This document shows, piece by piece, positions 63,731-64,000 of a DNA stretch of 64,000 bases. Numbering within the stretch: position 1 is the first letter of the stretch; each line of letters starts with the position of its first letter. A program made the position numbers and the translations under genes. The notes under the pieces are model-generated. The model ran no database searches and had not been told where the DNA came from. It saw nothing but the letters and a program-made list of their open reading frames with translations. Origin of the DNA: an uncultured Fluviicola sp. (GTDB lineage Bacteria > Bacteroidota > Bacteroidia > Flavobacteriales_D > Crocinitomicaceae); NCBI GenBank assembly GCA_913009205.1, contig CAJVYC010000012.1, positions 1 through 64,000 on the forward strand, read 5' to 3'.

Positions 63731-64000
63731 TTCTCATTGGTCTTGTCGGCTTAATATTCGTTGCTTTTCTAAAAAGAGAACAGTTGATTTCATTGTTCGG
63801 TAGTGATGTAAGTCGTACGGTAAATACAAGCCAAACAAGGATATTACTAGATGAAGATCCAACTTTTGAAGTGCTCTTGGACAAACTTGAACAAGAAGGT
63901 GTCATTGATGATGTTGAGGCTATTAAGTCAATCGTTGAAGAAGAAGATATTGACATCTCAGATTTAGCAGGAGGGAAGTATTTGATTTTTTCAGGGACAA
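63715..64000 (+). CDS. mltG: MltG-like endolytic transglycosylase, start only
   Basis: The reading frame starts at 63715 and runs open past the window end (95 codons visible). The protein starts with a membrane segment (I-V-L-I-G-L-V-G-L-I-F-V-A-F) and the visible part resembles the N-terminal LysM-like region of MltG/YceG (F-E-V-L-L-D-K-L-E-Q-E-G-V-I). The catalytic domain lies outside the window, so the call rests on this segment and on the dapF-GNAT neighbours. MltG cuts new glycan strands of peptidoglycan. Confidence 0.65.
   Translation, partial: MLKKIVLIGLVGLIFVAFLKREQLISLFGSDVSRTVNTSQTRILLDEDPTFEVLLDKLEQEGVIDDVEAIKSIVEEEDIDISDLAGGKYLIFSGT

Overview
The window is an AT-rich stretch of chromosome from a member of the Bacteroidota, most likely Flavobacteriales and possibly near Crocinitomicaceae/Cryomorphaceae. 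The phylum call rests on promoter -7 elements of the form TAnnTTTG upstream of many genes, a short primary sigma factor of 288 residues, the Bacteroidota-type omega subunit, type IX secretion traits (a C-terminal sorting domain, a PorD-like protein, a GldI-like lipoprotein) and several phylum-typical families (DUF4835, DUF5683, DUF6913, DUF3276, DUF4301, GSCFA). The family-level placement is inference. I see no tRNA, rRNA, insertion sequence, prophage or CRISPR array. Nearly all of it is core genome, and no gap between genes exceeds about 240 bases.

Layout. 1-11.5 kb: after mnmD (+), mostly minus-strand genes: an outer-membrane protein, a DUF1684 lipoprotein-like or secreted protein, yggS-DUF1015, the serine pair serC-serA, ribosomal protein THX with a histone-H1-like tail, a TrmH methyltransferase, HU, fmt, a MATE exporter and rlmI. 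11.5-14.6 kb (+): an orphan 142-residue protein, an ABC ATPase and a YihY/BrkB protein in one overlapping operon, then a LexA-like repressor. 14.7-23 kb: recQ, ilvE, an orphan LuxR-type response regulator with a small proline-rich membrane protein, a methyltransferase divergent from DUF4301, then DUF58 and an EamA transporter. 23.1-30.3 kb (+): a tight eight-gene run (OMP, prmC, ligA, DUF6913, dapA, nrnA, two FKBP lipoproteins). 30.4-37.4 kb (+): an M23/LysM peptidase, then bamD-rpoZ-coaBC-porD-recN and a GSCFA protein.

37.4-42 kb: an ECF sigma factor with an overlapping membrane protein that looks like an unusual anti-sigma factor, then mdh and an unknown secreted protein. 42.2-50.6 kb (-): a long run reading parA-parB-DUF5683-dapB-lepB-wbqC-endonuclease/phosphatase-unknown-flavoprotein. 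50.7-53 kb: DUF3276 and an ABC exporter. 53-57.6 kb (+): leucine dehydrogenase, nusB, DUF1573, yajC, a cysteine-rich lipoprotein and a T9SS cargo with a thioredoxin-like motif. 57.8-61.8 kb (-): a long-form gap, rpoD and htrA. 62-64 kb (+): dapF, an unknown, a GNAT acetyltransferase and the start of mltG.

How the genes work together: dapA, dapB and dapF serve the diaminopimelate/lysine pathway; serA-serC, ilvE and leucine dehydrogenase serve amino-acid metabolism; ligA, recN, recQ and parAB serve DNA maintenance; bamD, lepB, yajC, htrA and the T9SS genes serve the envelope. The best candidate for something undescribed is the ECF sigma factor plus its partner at 37.4-39.4 kb: the partner has two cytoplasmic repeats of an LPY-x3-AW motif exactly 41 residues apart, one membrane segment, and periplasmic PKD-like and gliding-type C-terminal domains. 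Secondary observations are paired DnaA-box repeats in the HU-fmt gap, a recurring terminator core, and several promoters placed so close to start codons that the messages should be leaderless.
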